A stretch of 64,000 bases of DNA from Sabethes cyaneus (taxonomy: Eukaryota; Arthropoda; Insecta; Diptera; Culicidae). The notes under the pieces were generated by a model, which saw only the letters and a list, made by a program, of their open reading frames with translations, was not told the DNA's origin and made no database searches. The stretch spans positions 32,989,964 to 33,053,963 of the forward strand of contig NC_071355.1 in the NCBI RefSeq assembly GCF_943734655.1. The letters are read 5' to 3'. The number at the start of each line of letters is the position of its first letter. The stretch's first letter is position 1. A program made the translations under genes and the position numbers. Below are positions 1-10,250 of this stretch, piece by piece.

Positions 1-1430
1 GGAAGTGAGGAAAGGTTTTGAGAACGCGACCGACAGAGCGCGATGATGGCCGCTTCGTCGTTACGCATTCGATTGCGTCGCTTTTTGCTAAAATTCACCT
101 GAAAATAGAAAATGTTTTTGATGAGAATCTTGTAGATTGCTTGAAGTAAAGCAACATTTGCCTCAGTATCTTAGATTTTACCGGGCAAGTGAGGAAAAAT
201 GTTGCATTTGCTGCACCAAATATTATGTTTCTTACTACAGACAGATACGCGTATCGTATTTCGATTGTGTAAACCATCACCGACGTAAGGCAGAAAACAA
301 TGGGGAAATGAGCCTAAAATTTTATGTTACATAATTCATGCATGTATTACAGACGAAATATCCAAAATTCTTAAAGGTAACACCAATTTTTAAAGATCAT
401 TTCATTTCATTGTCATTTTCAAAAGCACAATAGGGCCATAGAGCCAGGACTCCTGTGAAGAACCATCGTCCACGGTGCCTCCGAGAGAGTAACAGATTTG
501 GCATTACGGAATAAGCACTAACCAGCTTTCCACAAAGCAAGCACATTGACAATCATTGCATCAGGTTTACCCTGACGGAGTTTCTATGGAAACATCCATG
601 ATTGTTTGCTGTTCGAGTAGACAAACCTAAACATTGTTTAGTTTTCTTAAATCAGCTGAAGAAGAACATGAATAAATGGAAGTTTTGTGGTTTATGGCAC
701 GACTTAAATGTAGAGACAATTCTTGATATAATTGATATAACGCAACTGATTAAATCAGAGGGGTTGTGCACAAGTCACGACCGCGTAGGTGATGTAGGAC
801 CACGTAAGTCTCTTTGTAGCGATAGTAGGATGTATATGTATGTAATAATACGATTCTTCATGCATTACAAGCTACATACGTAACGTTTATCAAAGTAGAA
901 ACATTGTATAAATTCAATCCTCAACCGGTTTTGGAGTTATATCCATGAATTGATTGAATCTATGTTATTGAAACGAAACCAAGTTAGTAACTAAACTTTT
1001 ATGATATGTTTCTACGTTGAATAGTGCTTTTCCTCTGGTAATCGGTAGACGGGACGCGCGAGTTTTCAAAAAGTTGAAAATTTTGCGCAACTTTTCTGCG
1101 GCTTACAAATGACCACTGATAAACCATTTAGAACCAGCAGACGTTTTGGAAGTCGCAGAAAATGTCGCCCGTGACCAGAAAACTTATTTCCGTCATTTGT
1201 TGGCCGTCCGCAATGGCGAAAAATTCAACTTTTCCCTCGTTGCCTGTGTTATTATGGTATTAACTGGGCAAGAAAATATAATAAACTCTTCAATCGTTGT
1301 GTGGCCCTTAAAAGAACCGATTGTTTGATTATCATAACTCCTGCTTGCAATAAACTTGCACTAACGCATTTAACGTAATTCTCTGTTCGGTAAATTGGAG
1401 TACCGATAACCGCTAACCAGGCACGGCTTG
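1..1430. other. intergenic or intronic, no gene recognised
   Basis: No coding sequence is recognisable. About 390-520 (ending near 'gagagagtaacagattt') resembles 10440-10535 ('gagagagtaacaaatt'), so both are probably copies of one dispersed repeat. The rest is AT-rich and carries only short ORFs. If the minus-strand gene at 11.5-24 kb continues leftwards, this may be intron. Confidence 0.4.
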
Positions 1431-1439
1431 TTGCAACGG

Positions 1440-1720
1440 ACCAACCGGAAAGCTTCAGCAGCTATGCGATCAACGAAGCCGTTTGTGTGTTGTCCTGAAT
1501 CACGATGAAATACCTCTCCAAGTGGCCAGTTGCAAGTAACGTGGGATGCTTCTGGTCGTTTTGTTGTCGCGTGCAGCATATTTCCTGCCAATTCCAGAAC
1601 TTCAGCAGCCAGATATTTCATCACGGTAGCGAAACGAGTGCTCCAGCTCCAACACCTCGCTTGGTGAATTTGCATGTCTTCGTTGCCTTCCGTGGGAAGC
1701 AGCAACAGCTGAAGCTCAAC
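1440..1720 (-). pseudogene. histone H2A pseudogene (frame-shifted fragment)
   Basis: Read on the minus strand, the sequence runs through the histone-fold core of H2A: a GVGAGA-like stretch, then MKYLAAEVLELAGN, which is the alpha-2 signature of H2A, then in a shifted frame RDNKTTRSIPRYLQLA, corresponding to the family's RDNKKTRIIPRHLQLA. Upstream, degraded sequence resembles the RLLRKGNYAER segment. H2A forms the H2A-H2B dimer of the nucleosome; this copy cannot, because frames change at least twice and the N- and C-terminal tails are not recognisable. No intron is needed, which fits either a retrocopy or a decayed replication-dependent histone gene, as those genes lack introns. The wording of the core favours canonical H2A over H2A.Z. 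Confidence 0.72.
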
Positions 1721-1799
1721 AATTTTCGATCGTATTCTATGGGCGTAAATTAAATACAATCATAAGGAAGCTTAATCCATAGTTATATCGTATATATTT

Positions 1800-2190
1800 C
1801 TGTCATCCGTGCTAGGGAAGCACTGACGAGGGAAGGCAAAAATATGAAAATAATTCAATTTTTCAATGACACGTATTGAAAATCAATAGTTTTCTGTATT
1901 TTCAATCGATTTTCCGATCAATTGATGTAAATATTTTGGAAATCTATTGAAAATTGACTGAATTATAAGCCGAAGCGTGAAAACGCGTTTCTACTTTGAT
2001 GACGTCATTTCCAACAACCAATCACGAAGCGAGAATTCTGGTAAAACATAGATTCATTATTTTCAATTTTTCAATAGTTCAACATCAAGAATCCACACTT
2101 TTCTTTATTTGGTTCAATTCTTAGAAGATCTTCCAATCGATTGGTGTAAGAATATTGAAAATCGATTGGAAAACCGCTGAGCTATTAGCG
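1800..2190. repeat. AT-rich repeat with internal inverted motifs
   Basis: Variants of ATTTTCAAT, CAATCGATT and ATTGAAAATCGATTG recur in both orientations across 1850-1960 and 2060-2180, flanking a GC-richer centre that contains TGACGTCA at 1999-2006. This looks like the two ends of a MITE-type element, but I cannot fix its boundaries or a target duplication. Confidence 0.4.
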
Positions 2191-2261
2191 TTCAAAACCT
2201 TTCATTTTTCGTGACGCTCGCATTTTTCGATTTTTTGGAATGACACCCTATCTCAAAACTT

Positions 2262-2412
2262 GCCGTAAGACGTAGTCCTACGTCAAAACCTATATTAGAC
2301 CGGCAGTTCTTTATGGACTTGAAGCTGTGACGCTGCTTACGGAGGACATACGCACCTTTGCCGTGTTCCGGCGGAAGGTAATGCGGATGATATTTGGGGG
2401 AGTACAAACATT
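2262..2412 (+). pseudogene. RTE-type LINE fragment (RT C-terminal region)
   Basis: A plus-strand frame reads KTYIRPAVLYGLEAVTLL and then VFRRKVMRMIFGGVQ. This is the post-RT segment found in the longer RTE copies of this window (compare 6190-6315 and 9200-9330). No other part of the element is present. The following 2420-2900 is AT-rich with nothing recognised. Confidence 0.7.
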
Positions 2413-2915
2413 TTGGCTTAAAAAAGTGGATTTTTCTGGAATTTTTCTAGAGAAAATCCTTTAACTGATTAAACTGAAACTTTGTATGGCGGCTTGTTAA
2501 ACATAAAAAATCGATTTTTGGGGCAAATTTTGCTCTTAAATTGTTCATAAAATAAGAAATATTAATCGGTGAGGAAAAACCTTCGATTAATCTGTAAAAT
2601 TTATCCTTAGAACACTTCAAAATTTGAAGTGATTCGGTACAGCCGTTTTCGAGAAATCTTGCTCACCGACTTTGAAAACATGGTTTTGAGAAACACGCGT
2701 TAAAAGTTTCGCGTTGCTTCTGCAATCGCTCTGACACGTGGTTACAAATATGCGTTTAACTTCGTTAATATTTGCCGGATTGGTATGAAATTTTCTGTGT
2801 GCATACTTAAATATATATACACTGCGATCATGATTTAAACAGAAAATCGATTTTTCAAAAATTCTAACTGTAAATAACCCCTGAAAGTGGAGAGTGGGGG
2901 AGGCGTATGAACCCC

Positions 2916-3171
2916 GACAAACAAGATTGAAAGAAATAGCATTAGGTGCGTTTCTCGATATAGAAGGAGCTTTTCTGCACGGCTATTTTGTGACCTTAAA
3001 AAGTTGAACAAACTTCAACGATTAACATGCGTGGCTATAACTGGAGCAATGAAAAGTACACCTTCAAAAGTACTAGAACCTATCCTCTACTTGCTATCGC
3101 TGAATCAACATGTTCAGTTAGAGGTTGAAAAAAGTGCTCTAACAGTTAAACGATAGAGGAAAACACTTGAT
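2916..3171 (+). mobile_element. I/LOA-type LINE fragment, left half of a host split by an RTE insertion
   Basis: The frame begins with LKEIALGAFLDIEGAF, an RT motif A (F-x-D-x-x-x-A-F) typical of I/LOA/Jockey-type LINEs. It then jumps to KLNKLQRLTCVAITGAMKST, the post-RT region of the same group, so an internal deletion has removed the catalytic FADD part. The fragment is cut at 3171 by the RTE copy of 3172-6654 and resumes at 6655. Clade assignment is by eye. Confidence 0.6.
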
Positions 3172-3857
3172 ACGCGAATACTGGCGCGGTAACCATAGCA
3201 TGGCGGTAGAGGAAATGCTTCGTCAAACACGAGCGTCTGTTCACCAAGGAGGTGCGGCTCAAACAGCGTCTGTTCTCCATGTTGGGGGCGGCTGATTATT
3301 ATACTCGTCCTTATGCCAGCAGGGACTCTAAACAGTGCTGTGCACGATGGTCCTCCGGCGAGACAGGGGGTTAGGGGCAGGCCCAACAAGCCGCCCTGGA
3401 AAACTAAAAGCTACCAACAACGAAGAAAAAAATAGGGATCGGAACAATCGGCGTCGACCCACGCGACGAAATAAGGACTACGATTGGAAACTCGGGACAT
3501 GGAATTGCAAATCGCTCGGCTTCCCGGGTTGCGATAGGATAATATATGATGAATTACATCCCCGAAACTTCGAAGTCGTAGCACTGCAGGAACTTTGCTG
3601 GACAGGACAGAAGGTATGGAAAAGCGGGCATCGAGCGGCTACTTTCTACCAGAGCTGTGGTACCACCAACGAGCTGGGAATCGGCTTTATAGTACTGGGA
3701 AAGATGCGCCAGCGTGTGATTGGTTGGCAACCGATCAACGCAAGGATGTGCAAGTTGAGGATTAAGGGCCGTTTCTTCAATTACAGTATCATCAATCTAA
3801 AAATAAAAAATAAGAAAACTTATCCAATTTAATTCTACTATGTGTATTTTATTCAAT

Positions 3858-3902
3858 GACAGATACGTATTTCGCCTACGACTTGCAGGCTTCCTCAGTG
3901 TC
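3858..3902 (-). ncRNA. hammerhead ribozyme motif, left arm (copy 1)
   Basis: On the minus strand: stem I GACA, core CUGAGGA (consensus CUGANGA), a single extra A, stem II GCCUGC/GUAGGC around AAGUC, core GAAA, the very short palindromic stem III AUACGUAU, cleavage-site triplet AUC, then UGUC, which closes stem I. All invariant core bases are present. The extra A between core and stem II departs from the textbook form but recurs in every copy here. Activity is not shown. Confidence 0.7.
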
Positions 3903-3929
3903 TGTTTTAGAACTCGAAGTTCGAAAACA

Positions 3930-3974
3930 GACACTGAGGAAGCCTGCAAGTCGTAGGCGAAATACGTATCTGTC
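3930..3974 (+). ncRNA. hammerhead ribozyme motif, right arm (copy 1)
   Basis: This is identical in sequence to the left-arm motif but on the plus strand, because the arms are inverted. GACA at 3930 pairs with UGUC at 3971-3974, and CUGAGGA and GAAA are intact. With a motif on each strand, a transcript from either direction would carry one ribozyme and its reverse complement. The arms would compete to form one long hairpin. Confidence 0.7.
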
Positions 3975-6666
3975 ATTGAATAAAATACACATAGTAGAAT
4001 TAAATTGGATAAGTTTTCTTATTTTTCATTTTTAGGTTTCGTATTCTACTAAGACGCTCCAAAAACTTCAGTATCATCAATGTGCATTGCCCACACGAAG
4101 GGAGACCCGATGACGAGAAGGAGGCGTTCTACGCGCAGCTGGAGCAGGTGTATGATGGCTGTCCGCGACGGGACGTGAAAATCGTCATCGGTGACATGAA
4201 CGCGCAGGTAGAACGGGAAGCTATATATAGACCGGTAATCGGGCCAAACAGCCTGCATGCCGCAACGAACGACAACGGCCAACGATGCGTAAATTTTGCA
4301 GCTTCCCGCGGAATGGTAGTCCGAAGTACCTTCTTCCCCCGCAAAGATATCCACAAAGCCACCTGGAGATCACCAGACCAACGAATAGAAAACCAAATCG
4401 ACCATATTCTAATCGACGGTAAATTCTTCTCTGATGTTATAAACGTTCGCACCTACCGCAGTGCGAATATAGATTCGGATCATTTCCTAGTTGCAGTTTG
4501 CATGCGCTCAAAACTCTCGACGGTGCATAACACGCGTCGAAGTCGTACGCCGCTACCCAACATCGAGCAGCTACGAGTCACCGGAGTTGCCCAGGAATAC
4601 GCGCGGCAGCTGGAAGCAGCGCTACCAACGGAAGAGCAACTTAGCGCAGCAACTCTTGAAGATGGTTGGAAAGGCATTAAGACCGCCATCGGTAGCACTG
4701 CTCTAGCGGCACTAGGTACAATGAATCCGAACCGAAGAAACGATTGGTTCGACGGCGAATGCGAGCAATTAGTGCAGGAGAAGAATGCAGCACGTGCGAG
4801 AATGCTGCAACACCGTACGAGGGCGAATGTGGATCGATATAAACAAGCACGGAACAGGCAAAACTCGGTCTTCCGGAGGAAAAAGCGCCAACAAGAAGAT
4901 CGGGATCGCGAGGCGATGGAAGAACTGTACCGTGCTAACGATAAACGGAGGTTCTACGAGAAGTTAAACCGTTCGCGCAAAGGCTATGTGCCGCAGGCCG
5001 ATATGTGCCGGGACTCAGACGGTAATCTTCTCACGAACGAACGTGAGGTGATCAAGAGGTGGAAGCAGTATTATGACGAGCACCTTAACAGCGATGTAGC
5101 TGAACATGGAGGTGACGATATGGCGATAGATCTTGGAGCACGTACAGAAGACGACAGAATACCAGCCCCTGACCTCCAGGAGGTAGCAGAAGAGATCGGT
5201 CGGCTGAAGAACAATAAAGCGGCTAGGGCTGATCAGCTACCCGGCGAGCTGCTGAAATACGGTGGTGACGCACTGGCTAGAGCGCTGCACTGGGTCATTG
5301 TCAAGATTTGGGACGATGAACTACTACCGGAGGAGTGGACGGAAGGCATCGTGTGTCCGATCTACAAAAAGGGCGACAAGTTGGATTGTTGCAATTACCG
5401 CGCAATCACACTGTTGAACGCCGCCTACAAGGTACTCTCATGGATTCATGGGTGTCCGTGCCACCACGGACCAGATTTTCGCGCTTCGGCAAGTGTTGCA
5501 GAAATGTCGCGAATACAACGTGCCCACGCATCATTTATTCATCGACTTCAAATCGGCGTACGACACGATCGATCGAGATCAGCTATGGCAGATTATGCAC
5601 TACTACGGATTTCCGGATAAACTAACGCGATTGGTCAAGGCGACGATGGATCGAGTAATGTGTGTTGTTCGAGTATCAGGGGCAGTCTCGAGTCCCTTTG
5701 GATCTCGAAGAGGGTTACGGCAAGGTGATGGGCTTTCATGTTTGCTGTTTAACATCGCTTTGGAGGGTGTGATAAGAAGAGCGGGTATAGACACGAGTGG
5801 CACGATATACACGAAGTCCGTCCAGCTTCTTGGTTTCGCTGACGACGATGACATCATTACACGTACCTTTGAGAAGATGGCGGAAACGTACATCGGACTG
5901 AAAGCTGAAGCCAAACGGATAGGACTTGTCATTAATGTATCGAAAACAAAATACATGAAAGGAAGAGGTTCTAAAGAAGTGAATGCTGACCTCCCTCCCC
6001 GGATTCATTTAGACGGTGATGAAATCGAGGTGGTAGAAGAGTTCGTGTATCTGGGCTCACTGGTTACTGCAGACAACGACACCAGCAGAGAAATACAAAG
6101 ACGCATTATGGCAGGAAATCGTGCCTACTTTGGACTCCGTAGGACGCTGCGATCGAACAAAATTCGCCACCGCACGAAGTTAACAATCTACAAGACGCTG
6201 ATTAGACCGGTAGTCCTTTACGGCCATGAGACATGGACTATGCTCGTGGATGACCAACGCGCCCTTAGTGTTTTCGAACGGAAGATGTTGCGCACCATCT
6301 ACGGCGGAGTGCAGATGGAAGACGGAACGTGAAGGAGGCGAATAAACCATGAATTGCATCAGCTGCTTAGGGAACCACCCATCGCTCACACCGCAAAAAT
6401 CGGTCGCCTGCGATGGGCTGGGCATGTCGTGAGGATGTCGGACGACTGCCCGGTTAAAAAAGTTCTCAATAACGATCCGACTGGAACGAGACGGCGGGGC
6501 GCGCAGCGAGCAAGATGGATCAATCAAGTGGAAGGCGACCTGCGGACACTACGTAGACTACGTGGCTGGCGAATTGCGGCAATGGACCGAGTAGAATGGA
6601 GACGACTTCTTCGTACAGCAGAGGAAACCACGGCCTGGAGCTGATTAAGTAAGTAAAACACTTGAT

Positions 6667-6830
6667 GGGGATAGAACCGGTCACTTGAGTATTAATGAAT
6701 ATCCTACCTACTGATCCAGCTGCGGAAATCCACAATGATTGGACGGAACCTAGAATGACTATGACATCATACACGGTGAATGAACCGTCACGTTCACTGC
6801 CCATAAATGGAAGACACATATGCAAAAACT
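6667..6830 (+). mobile_element. I/LOA-type LINE fragment, right half
   Basis: After the target duplication the frame continues the post-RT sequence of 2916-3171 (GHLSILMNI, then DWTEPRM, then NEPSRSLPINGRH). This restores the arrangement before the RTE insertion. It fades out near 6830. Confidence 0.5.
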
Positions 6831-7844
6831 TGCAGCGGCGAAAAACGCATTTGAAACCGTTACATTTTTTCTTTAATATTGAGCAAATTTTGGAAACAAA
6901 TCGTCCAAATCATCATAATATTACTTGAATGTACATTATAGAATACTTTTACAAGCAATTTGTTCACAAGTGACCTACAATTTGTTCCAAAACTTATAAA
7001 AACTACCGAAGTTACTGATATGCGTTTATTTGTGCTTGAATAAGCAAGAATAAACGCATAACTGTCACACTCACAGCATGCCTTGATCCTTGCGTTGCCG
7101 GTGAGCCGGTAACTGCCGGTGGAGTATTTTCAAGACCACGTGTCGTTGTTGTTTTGATAATTCACGTGCACGTTTCATTCAACTGTTTCAAATGTCTGTA
7201 CTGAACTATTTGAAATTTTACGGGAGTAAGGATAACTCTGAAGATAAATTTCCAGTTCCTAGCATTTTCTGCTTTTATATGTAATTTGTTATCGTGGGGT
7301 CGCATAAGGGGTTTTGTTCAACTCAGAAACTGGTCGCTTTTCTGTCCATTCCATCCATTCTGTGGAAAAACTTCAGTCTCTTTTCTGTGTCAGGAACACT
7401 CCCAGAACGTGTCCGAGTGTGACCAATGTGATGCTGGACATACTATATGACGACAAATGAACTATTCTGAGCTAGTTTTGCACTTTCGAGTACTTAGACA
7501 TGTCACATGTTGTATTTTAGTTCTATTCAGAAACTGATCCCCGTAGGGGTATCCGGAGCATTTCCGGATATGTGGTTAGATATGGTCAATGACGTCTTGA
7601 ACACTTTATACAACTACCAATGGTCTAGTTTTGTACATTCGAGTACTTAGAGGTGTCGTATAATGGAATTATTGTGATTCAAGGTGGGTCAAGCTCCAGA
7701 TATTCCGGAACTTGTTCCGACTATAGCTTCGGGACCGTCTATCCGCTCCAAATTTTCTTCAATAGTGTTCTTGTAGGCCATAAAAACTTTCGTTTGGTAG
7801 TTGTTGCAGTCAAATCGGCTCAGGAATTTCCAAAATCAAATGCT
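6831..7844. other. no gene recognised; contains a small perfect hairpin
   Basis: Short ORFs only. A two-part stem-loop lies at 7019-7060. Nothing else is recognisable before the next RTE copy starts. Confidence 0.4.
7019..7060. repeat. perfect short hairpin
   Basis: TATGCGTTTATT at 7019-7030 is the exact reverse complement of 7049-7060. Inside it TGCTT (7033-7037) pairs with AAGCA (7042-7046) around GAAT. That gives 12 plus 5 paired bases with a 2x2 internal loop. No terminator or miRNA context is visible; it could be a remnant of a palindromic MITE. Confidence 0.6.
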
Positions 7845-9660
7845 TATTCATATATTTTCACTGATGAAGCGAAACCAAATCTTTCGGGAGAAAAAGCGCT
7901 ACCTGGAAGAGCAGGAATATACAGAGTTGGAACGGCCGCATCGTTCTCAGGAAACGCTAAAGCTCTACCAGAAACTGAACGGATCCCGCAAAGGCTTTGT
8001 GCCGCGAGCCGAAATGTGTCGGGATAGGACTGGCAGTATTCTGACGGACGATCGTGAGGTGACCGATAGGCGGAAGCAGCACTGCGACGAACACCAGGCG
8101 GAGAACCATGGCGGCGGGGAAAGCGATTTCGATGGTGCAACAAACGGGGAAGAGGTGCTAGCCCCAACGATAGGCGAAGTTAAGGAGGCCATCATGCAGC
8201 TAAAGAACAACAAGTCAGCTGGAAAAGATGGCATCGGAGCGGAGCTTATTAAAATGGAACCAGAAAAGCTGGCCGTTTGTCTGCACTGACTAATTGTTAG
8301 AATTTGCGATACGGAACAGCTACCGGAGGAGTGGAAAGATGGGGTTATCTGCCCGATCTATAAAAAGGGTGACAAGTTGGACTGTGAGAACTATCGAGCG
8401 ATCACCGTTCTCAATGCCGCCTATAAAGTACTGTCCCAAATCATTTTCTGCCGACTATCACCAATTGCGAATAGGTTTGTGGAAACTTATCAAGCCGGCT
8501 TCGTCGAAGGTCGGTCCACAACGGATCAAATATTTACACTGCGGCAAATCCTCCAAAAAGGGTCGTGAAAACAGAGTTCTCACGCATCATTTATTCGTTG
8601 ACTTCAAAGCCGCATATGATACCATCGACCGGAAAGAGCTATGGAAAATCATGGACGAGAACAGCTTCGCCAGGAGCTCATCAAACTGATTAAATCTACG
8701 ATCGATGGTACATAGTGCTGTGCTCGGATTTCGGGTGGATTGTCAAGTTCATTCGCATTACACTGAGGGCTTCGTCAAGGTGATGGTCTTTCATGCCTGC
8801 TGTTCAACATAGCGCTGCAAGGTGTTACGAACCAAGCGGAGCACGATATTCAACAAATCTAGTCAATTCGTCTGCTTTGCCGATGACATGGATATTATCG
8901 GCAGAACATCTGTGGCGGTGGCTGAACAGTACACCAGACTAAAGCGCGAAGCAGAAAAGATTGGGTTAAAGGTAAATACGTCTAAAACAAAGTACATGCT
9001 GGCCAGCGGAACCGAGGCCGAACGACACCGCTTGGGCAGTAGTATATTGATCGACGGCGATGAGTTTGAGGTAGTCGATGAATTTGTCTACCTTGGCTCA
9101 CTGGTAACGGCGGACAATGATACCAGCCGTGCTTACTATGGGCTTCACAAGCAATTGCGGTCGAGCAGACTAAGTCCCCGTACAAAGTGCACCCTGTACA
9201 AGACGCTTATTAGACCGGTTGTTCTCTACGGGCATGAAACATGGACAATGCTCGAGGAGGACCTGCGAGTGCTCGGAGTTTTCGAACGACGAGTGCTAAG
9301 AACAATCTTCGCTTCGGCGGCGTACAGGCGAACGGAGTATGGAGGCGGAGGATGAACCATGAACTCGCACAGCTCTACGGCGAACCCAGTATCCTGGACG
9401 GATACGATGGGCAGGACATGTTGCAAGAATGCCGGACAACTACCCTGCAAAGATGGTGTTCGCCTCAAACCCGGTAGGAACAAGACGACCAGGAGCGCAG
9501 CGAGCAAGATGGTTAGACCAGGTGGAGCGAGATCTGGCGGAGAGTACTCGGTGTCCGAGGAATTGGAGAGCGGTAGCCCTCAACGGAGTTACATGGAGAA
9601 ATTTTGTTCAACAGGCTTTGTCTTAGGACGGCAAGCCACCTAAGTAAGTAAGTAAGTAAA
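7845..9660 (+). mobile_element. 5'-truncated RTE-type LINE (copy B) with (TAAG)n tail
   Basis: The copy begins inside the endonuclease-RT linker (RNQIFREKKRYLEEQEY near 7870) and runs through RT motifs to a tail of four TAAG units at 9641-9657. The sequence belongs to the same subfamily as the copies at 27783 and 61290 and differs from the 3172 copy. Truncation at the 5' end is typical of incomplete target-primed reverse transcription. Confidence 0.82.
7865..9640 (+). pseudogene. RTE reverse transcriptase, multiply broken
   Basis: Recognisable in order: linker helix (FREKKRYLEEQEY), LNGSRKGFVPRAEMCRD, the RT N-terminal KEAIMQLKNNKSAGKDGI, PEEWKDGVICPIYKKGDKLDCENYRAITVLNAAYKVLSQ in two pieces, GFVEGRSTTDQIFTLRQ, LFVDFKAAYDTIDRKELW (motif A), FADDMDII (motif C), TSKTKYM, EVVDEFVYLGSLVTADNDTS, and the C-terminal LYKTLIRPVVLYGHETWTML. 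A TGA at 8288-8290 interrupts the frame between domains, and frameshifts occur near 8565, 8690-8820 and 9300-9440. The catalytic Asp residues are still visible but the enzyme cannot be made. Confidence 0.85.
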
Positions 9661-10250
9661 TGTCTGTTTTGAAAGGAAATACGGATATGCTTATATCTGC
9701 ATTTACTCTGACAGCCAAACGGCACTTAAAGCCTTGAAGTGTCCATCAAAAAATGTCTGAAATTGCATTTTCCTCTTACGGCAACTAAGTCAGATCAACT
9801 TGGTAAATTTGCAGTGGGTTCCTGGTCATTGCGGTATATGAATTAGCCATATTTGTCTCTAACTCTTTATTCACTGGTCCAGATCCATTCTGCGGAACCT
9901 CTGACTGTGTACTGAAGAATGAGCTGAAACAATAGGAAACCCGAAAAGTCATAACCTATTGGAGGCCGTACAATCGCTTAACCAATTTTTAACGTCGAGT
10001 ATTAAAGTTACTTAAAAGTTGCTGAGTCTCAATAAGACAGACCTCAGCACGTTTACCGATTTCGTTACAGGACATTGTCCGAGCAAATATCATCTTAGAA
10101 ATGTTGGTTTCGTACAAAAGGATATTTGTCGCATTTGTAAGGCCGAGAGCGAAACTGCGGAACAATTGCTCTACAGTTGCGGAGCACTAATAGGATGCAG
10201 ACTACAGTATCTCAAAAAGCACCTATTAGAGTCTAGAAAGATCTGATTTG
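9661..10250 (+). pseudogene. RNase H and C-terminal zinc motif of an I/LOA/Jockey-type LINE
   Basis: In shifting frames the sequence shows IYSDSQTALKALK and LQWVPGHCGI, both RNase H signatures (catalytic Asp and the VPGH loop). A longer frame at 10019-10246 then reads LLSLNKTDLSTFTDFVTGHCP, HLRNVGFVQKDICRICKAESETAEQLLYSC. That is the CCHC-like C-terminal motif that follows RNase H in this LINE group. It begins directly after the TAAG tail of the RTE copy, so the RTE appears to have inserted beside or into it. Confidence 0.7.

Larger units (their letters stand above)
3797..4070. mobile_element. Penelope-like palindromic element (copy 1), inserted in the RTE ORF
   Basis: Two arms of about 115 bp are inverted copies of each other (3797-3909 and about 3920-4036) around a short spacer. 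A unique tail of about 34 nt (gtttcgtattctactaag... to aaaaacttca) follows on the right only. GTATCATCAAT at 3786-3796 is repeated at 4071-4081 as an 11-bp target duplication. Inverted LTR-like repeats, a one-sided tail of about 34 bp, variable target duplications and hammerhead motifs are known features of Penelope-like retroelements. No RT or GIY-YIG domain is present, so this is a non-autonomous or internally deleted form. The insertion destroys the endonuclease domain of the host RTE. Confidence 0.75.
3450..6646 (+). pseudogene. RTE endonuclease/reverse transcriptase, broken ORF
   Basis: The polyprotein has an N-terminal apurinic-type endonuclease: WKLGTWNCKSL, then VVALQELCW with the catalytic Glu, then IGDMNAQV, and SDHFLV with the terminal Asp-His pair. 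A linker rich in charged residues follows, then the RT: LDCCNYRAITLLNAAYKVLS, FIDFKSAYDTIDRDQ, RRGLRQGDGLSCLLFNIALEG and FADDDDII (catalytic FADD). The C-terminus ends in a GHVVRM...RGAQRARW motif. Breaks: the Penelope-like insertion at 3797, a deletion at about 5440-5450 that removes RT residues between AAYKVLS and TTDQIF and shifts frame, and an in-frame TGA at 6330-6332, where related copies have Trp before RRR-NHEL. The enzyme would nick the target and copy element RNA there; this copy cannot make a complete protein. Confidence 0.88.
3172..6654 (+). mobile_element. near-full-length RTE-type LINE with 12-bp target duplication
   Basis: AAAACACTTGAT occurs at 3160-3171 and again at 6655-6666, exactly bracketing the element. 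The 3' end is a short TAAG-type tandem tail (taagtaagta), as RTE elements usually have instead of poly(A). Without the nested Penelope-like insert (3797-4070 plus one target copy) the length is about 3.2 kb, the usual size for the clade. It carries one endonuclease-RT ORF, now broken, and inserted into the older I/LOA-type fragment. Closely related decayed copies lie at 7845, 18770, 27783, 45755, 53663 and 61290. The subfamily name is not certain; mosquito JAM1-like is possible. Confidence 0.85.

Noticed and set aside
1505..1753. 82-codon plus-strand ORF
   Set aside because: It is antisense to the histone H2A pseudogene.
3797..4070. Ordinary DNA-transposon MITE for the palindromic element
   Set aside because: The asymmetric tail, target duplications of 9 to 11 bp differing between copies, and ribozyme cores fit a Penelope-like retroelement better, although a DNA element cannot be excluded without more copies.
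4049..4452. Minus-strand ORFs over the RTE endonuclease
   Set aside because: They are antisense shadows of a well-supported plus-strand RTE frame.
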